10,071 nt of DNA from Burkholderiaceae bacterium (lineage in GTDB: Bacteria > Pseudomonadota > Gammaproteobacteria > Burkholderiales > Burkholderiaceae_C), in assembly GCA_023262645.1 (NCBI GenBank), contig JALRAA010000030.1:1-10071 (forward strand), read 5' to 3'. A program made the translations under genes and the position numbers. Of the stretch, positions 7,596 to 10,071 are shown one piece after another (within the stretch, counting starts at the first letter, position 1; each line of letters opens with the position of its first letter). The notes beneath the pieces were generated by a model, which did not search any database, had not been told where the DNA came from, and worked only from the letters and a program-made list of their open reading frames with translations.

Positions 7596-8298
7596 CATAT
7601 TGCGCGTCCACCAACTCGAGGTGCTGTATGACACCAGCCAGGTGTTATTTGGTCTGCATTTGCATGTGCAAAAAGGCGAGACGCTGGCCTTGCTGGGGCG
7701 CAACGGTGCGGGCAAAAGTACCACCATGAAAGCCATTGCAGGCATGATTGCTTCACGCGGCGGCGACATCGTCATGCAGGGCCGGTCCATCAAACACATG
7801 CCTGCCCATTTGATTGCCCGTGCGGGTTTGGCTTACGTGCCAGAAGACCGACAAATTTTTTCTGAACTGAGTGTGGAAGACAACTTGGACATTGCTTATA
7901 AACGCGGTCCCGACGGAGAAGACGATTGGCCCATAGAGCGGGTCTACGACATGCTGCCGTTGCTCAAACCCTTGCGCAAACGGCTTGGTGGTTTGCTTTC
8001 AGGCGGTGAGCAGCAAATGTTGACCGTCGGCCGCGCACTCATGGGCAACCCGCGTGTTTTGTTGTTAGACGAACCCAGCGAAGGCTTGGCGCCGATCATG
8101 GTGCAAAAAATTGGCGATTTGATCCACGCTTTGAAAGCCACCGGAACCAGCATTGTGTTGGCCGAACAAAATTTGCATTTTTGTCTGGGCTTGGCAGACC
8201 GCGCTGTGGTGATAGACAAAGGACGCGATGTGTTCACCGGCAGCACAGAGGCGTTGAACGCCGACGCGCAAATCAAGCAACGCTACCTGTCCGTTTGA
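7582..8298 (+). CDS. livF: Branched-chain-type ABC importer ATPase LivF
   Basis: Second ATPase of the importer, 238 residues, pairing with LivG. Walker A is GRNGAGKST (39-47), the Q-loop region is YVPEDRQIF, the signature is LSGGEQ (139-144), and Walker B is VLLLDEP (159-165). At the switch position LivF proteins usually have Gln instead of His, and here it is AEQN (Q196), as expected. The start at ATG 7582 lies inside livG, giving a 14-base overlap. It is chosen because residues from here match the family; a GTG at 7588 is the alternative. The longer open frame upstream is out of family and reads through livG. The gene ends one base before the convergent monooxygenase gene, so no separate terminator fits between them. 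Confidence 0.95.
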   Translation: MPVTDILRVHQLEVLYDTSQVLFGLHLHVQKGETLALLGRNGAGKSTTMKAIAGMIASRGGDIVMQGRSIKHMPAHLIARAGLAYVPEDRQIFSELSVEDNLDIAYKRGPDGEDDWPIERVYDMLPLLKPLRKRLGGLLSGGEQQMLTVGRALMGNPRVLLLDEPSEGLAPIMVQKIGDLIHALKATGTSIVLAEQNLHFCLGLADRAVVIDKGRDVFTGSTEALNADAQIKQRYLSV

Positions 8299-8299
8299 A

Positions 8300-9919
8300 T
8301 CAAGCGATCAAATGGAAACCACGGTAGCCCTGCGCTGCCACTTCATCGCAAATTCCCCGATAACGTGCAAACCCGCCTGCATACGGCATGAACACGCGAG
8401 GCTTGCCAGGGACATTCGCGCCCAAATACCAACTGTGTCTGACCTGAGGCAACAACGTTGCATGGGCAGCCTCATTGACTTGTTGAACCCAGTCATCACT
8501 CGCAGCGGCATCGGCCTCCATCTGCCTGATGCCGTGGGTTTGCAAATAAGCGATGCAATCGGTGATCCAATTGACGTGCTGTTCAATTTGCGGCGGCAAG
8601 TTGCACAACACCGACGGGCTGCCCGGCCCAGTGATGGTGAACATATTGGGGAAGCCCGGCACCTGCAAGCCCAGGTAAGTGCGCGGGCCTGCATGCCAAG
8701 CGTCTTTGAGGGCCAGTCCACTGCGACCGCTGATATTCATTCGCAGCAAACTGCCCGTCATGGCATCAAACCCAGTGGCAAACACGATCGTGTCTAACGG
8801 ATAGTGCGCTTGCGTGGTTTGAATACCTTCGACGTCTATGCATTCAATGGGATGGCTGCGTATGTCAACCAGTTGTACGTTGTCACGGTTGAACGTTTCA
8901 AAATAATGGCTGTCGATCGGCGGCCGCTTGGCTGCAAACGGATGGTCAATGTCTGAGAGCAATGCAGCAACTTTGGGATCGTGAACCACTTGCTGAATTT
9001 TGTGCTTGATGAATTTGGCCGCTGTGTCGTTGGCTTGTTTGTCGCGCAACAAGTCATTGAAAGTAGCGCGAAATTGCAGACCGCCCTTGTCCCACGCTGC
9101 TTGGTAAATGGCTTGGCGTTCTTCGTCGGTCACTTCAAGAGCCGAGCGCGGCTCGATGCGAAAACAGTGCGCATTCGGTGTCTCCTGCATCAACGCCCGA
9201 ATCTCATCGGCGTTTTCTTTGACATGCCGCTTGAAGTCTTCACTCAACGGGGCATTTCTGGCAGGAATGCTGTAGTTGGCTGTGCGTTGAAACACCGTCA
9301 AATGGGCAGCTTGCTCTGCAATCACAGGAATGGCTTGGATGCCCGTGGAGCCGGTGCCGACCACGCCCACGCGCTTGCCACGCATGTCTACCCCTTCATG
9401 CGGCCACGCACTGGTGTGAACCCACTGGCCTTGAAAACTGTCTAGGCCTTTGATGGCAGGCACATTGGCACTGGAGAGACAACCCACCGCTGTGATCAGG
9501 TATTTGGCTTGCCACACTTGGCCAGATTCGGTGGTGATGCGCCAAAGGTTGTGGGGCTCGTCAAATTCAGCGGCGACCACACGTGTGTTGAACACCAGGT
9601 CTGGTCTCAATTGAAGAAAATCAGCCACATGGTTCATGTAGCGCAAAATTTCGGGCTGCTGCGGGTAGCGTTCTGACCATTCCCAAGACTGCACCAATTC
9701 CTGAGAAAAATAAAACATATAGGAATGGCTTTCAGAGTCGCACCGTGCCCCGGGATAACGGTTGTGGTACCAAGTCCCCCCTACGCCGTCAGCCGCCTCT
9801 AACACTTTGACACGCAGACCCAGTTGGTCGCGCAATGTGTGCAATTGGTACATGCCAGACAAGCCAGCGCCCACAATGAGGGCGTCTAATGGTTGATCCG
9901 GCTGAGTGCTGTACGACAT
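8300..9919 (-). CDS. Class I Baeyer-Villiger flavin monooxygenase (cyclohexanone monooxygenase-like)
   Basis: A 539-residue FAD- and NADPH-dependent monooxygenase that inserts an oxygen next to a ketone carbonyl, giving an ester or lactone; cytoplasmic. The FAD Rossmann motif is GAGLSG (17-22). Next come GGTWYHNRYPGARCDSES, with D61, and the diagnostic fingerprint FQGQWVHTSAWP (162-173). The NADPH-binding motif is GTGSTG (188-193). K331-R332 in AAKRPPID corresponds to the catalytic arginine region of cyclohexanone and phenylacetone monooxygenases. ATGFD is at 381-385. The C-terminal part (GPRTYLGLQVPGFPNMFTI and following) matches the cyclic-ketone or steroid group. Length is normal and all key motifs are intact, so the enzyme is probably active; the substrate is unknown. 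The start at 9919 places the Rossmann fold normally, although no good ribosome site is visible. It faces livF tail to tail, so it is transcribed independently of the importer. Confidence 0.94.
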   Translation of the reverse strand: MSYSTQPDQPLDALIVGAGLSGMYQLHTLRDQLGLRVKVLEAADGVGGTWYHNRYPGARCDSESHSYMFYFSQELVQSWEWSERYPQQPEILRYMNHVADFLQLRPDLVFNTRVVAAEFDEPHNLWRITTESGQVWQAKYLITAVGCLSSANVPAIKGLDSFQGQWVHTSAWPHEGVDMRGKRVGVVGTGSTGIQAIPVIAEQAAHLTVFQRTANYSIPARNAPLSEDFKRHVKENADEIRALMQETPNAHCFRIEPRSALEVTDEERQAIYQAAWDKGGLQFRATFNDLLRDKQANDTAAKFIKHKIQQVVHDPKVAALLSDIDHPFAAKRPPIDSHYFETFNRDNVQLVDIRSHPIECIDVEGIQTTQAHYPLDTIVFATGFDAMTGSLLRMNISGRSGLALKDAWHAGPRTYLGLQVPGFPNMFTITGPGSPSVLCNLPPQIEQHVNWITDCIAYLQTHGIRQMEADAAASDDWVQQVNEAAHATLLPQVRHSWYLGANVPGKPRVFMPYAGGFARYRGICDEVAAQGYRGFHLIA

Positions 9920-9955
9920 GCAACCGATGGTAGCGCATCAAGTTGCGCAACCGAT
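9920..9955. promoter_or_regulatory. Palindrome and direct repeat in front of the monooxygenase gene
   Basis: GCAACCGAT occurs exactly twice (9920-9928 and 9947-9955), 27 bases apart, the first copy touching the start codon. The second copy overlaps the perfect 10-base palindrome GTTGCGCAAC (9942-9951). The arrangement fits an operator for a regulator of the monooxygenase, but no regulator gene is in the window. Confidence 0.35.
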
Positions 9956-9990
9956 CTGCCCCGAGGGAAAACACTGCTGATGAAAGCGGA

Positions 9991-10071
9991 TCACTCGTAA
10001 CCCGGCGGGGGTTGGAATGCAGCGCCACGCGAGGAGGAGCCGCAGATCAAGGTCCCCATTGTCGATGTATT
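9991..10071 (-). CDS. Possible C-terminal end of an unidentified gene (partial)
   Basis: A reading frame open to the right edge ends at TGA (9991-9993). Its 26 visible residues end in AAFQPPPGYE; the preceding part reads NTSTMGTLICGSSSRG. The composition is protein-like, and it lies 71 bases upstream of the monooxygenase start in the same direction, as for the preceding gene of an operon. I do not recognise the family. Other frames are also open over this short stretch, so the call is tentative; sequence beyond the right edge would settle it. Confidence 0.35.
   Translation of the reverse strand, partial: NTSTMGTLICGSSSRGAAFQPPPGYE

Noticed and set aside
10018..10071. Plus-strand start at the right edge (MQRHARRRS...)
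   Set aside because: Arg-rich and without family character. The GAGGAGGAG nearby is inside it rather than before a start, and the minus-strand reading ending in PPPGYE looks more protein-like, though neither is certain.
1..10071. Search for defence systems, CRISPR arrays, transposons, tRNA genes or phage genes
   Set aside because: Nothing seen: no regularly spaced repeats, transposase motifs or structural RNA signatures. All main genes belong to known metabolic or transport families.

Overview
The window looks like ordinary chromosomal catabolic DNA from a proteobacterium, most likely a Burkholderiales (Comamonadaceae-like) betaproteobacterium. This rests on moderate-to-high GC, dense operon packing, a twin-arginine-type leader on a branched-chain-type solute-binding protein, and a mix of thiolase, amidohydrolase and Baeyer-Villiger genes common in that group. 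The taxonomic placement is inference; no rRNA or marker gene is present.

Left part, minus strand (1-1602): the N-terminal 352 codons of an acetyl-CoA acetyltransferase-type thiolase that runs off the left edge, and upstream of it a small two-CBS-domain protein with its own candidate promoter. Centre, plus strand (1842-8298): a long-form D-aminoacylase-like amidohydrolase, then after a 148-base gap with a hairpin and a T-tract, a complete HAAT-family (Liv-type) ABC importer. Its order is periplasmic binding protein, two permeases (livH, livM) and two ATPases (livG, livF). The last four genes overlap or abut and must be one operon. Right part, minus strand (8300-9919): a full class I Baeyer-Villiger flavin monooxygenase that converges on livF with a single base between the stop codons. 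At the right edge (9991-10071) a possible C-terminal end of another minus-strand gene enters the window.

Taken together, the genes could serve uptake and breakdown of a carboxylated or amide-type compound. The importer would bring it in, the amidohydrolase could open an amide or cyclic amide bond, the monooxygenase could convert a ketone to an ester or lactone, and a thiolase could finish beta-oxidation-like steps. That shared pathway is a hypothesis from proximity only, because the genes lie in three transcription units. I found no mobile element, CRISPR array, tRNA or rRNA gene, and nothing that amounts to a new kind of system. The points most worth a second look are the altered metal site of the amidohydrolase, the palindrome and direct repeat in front of the monooxygenase, and the one-base convergent junction.
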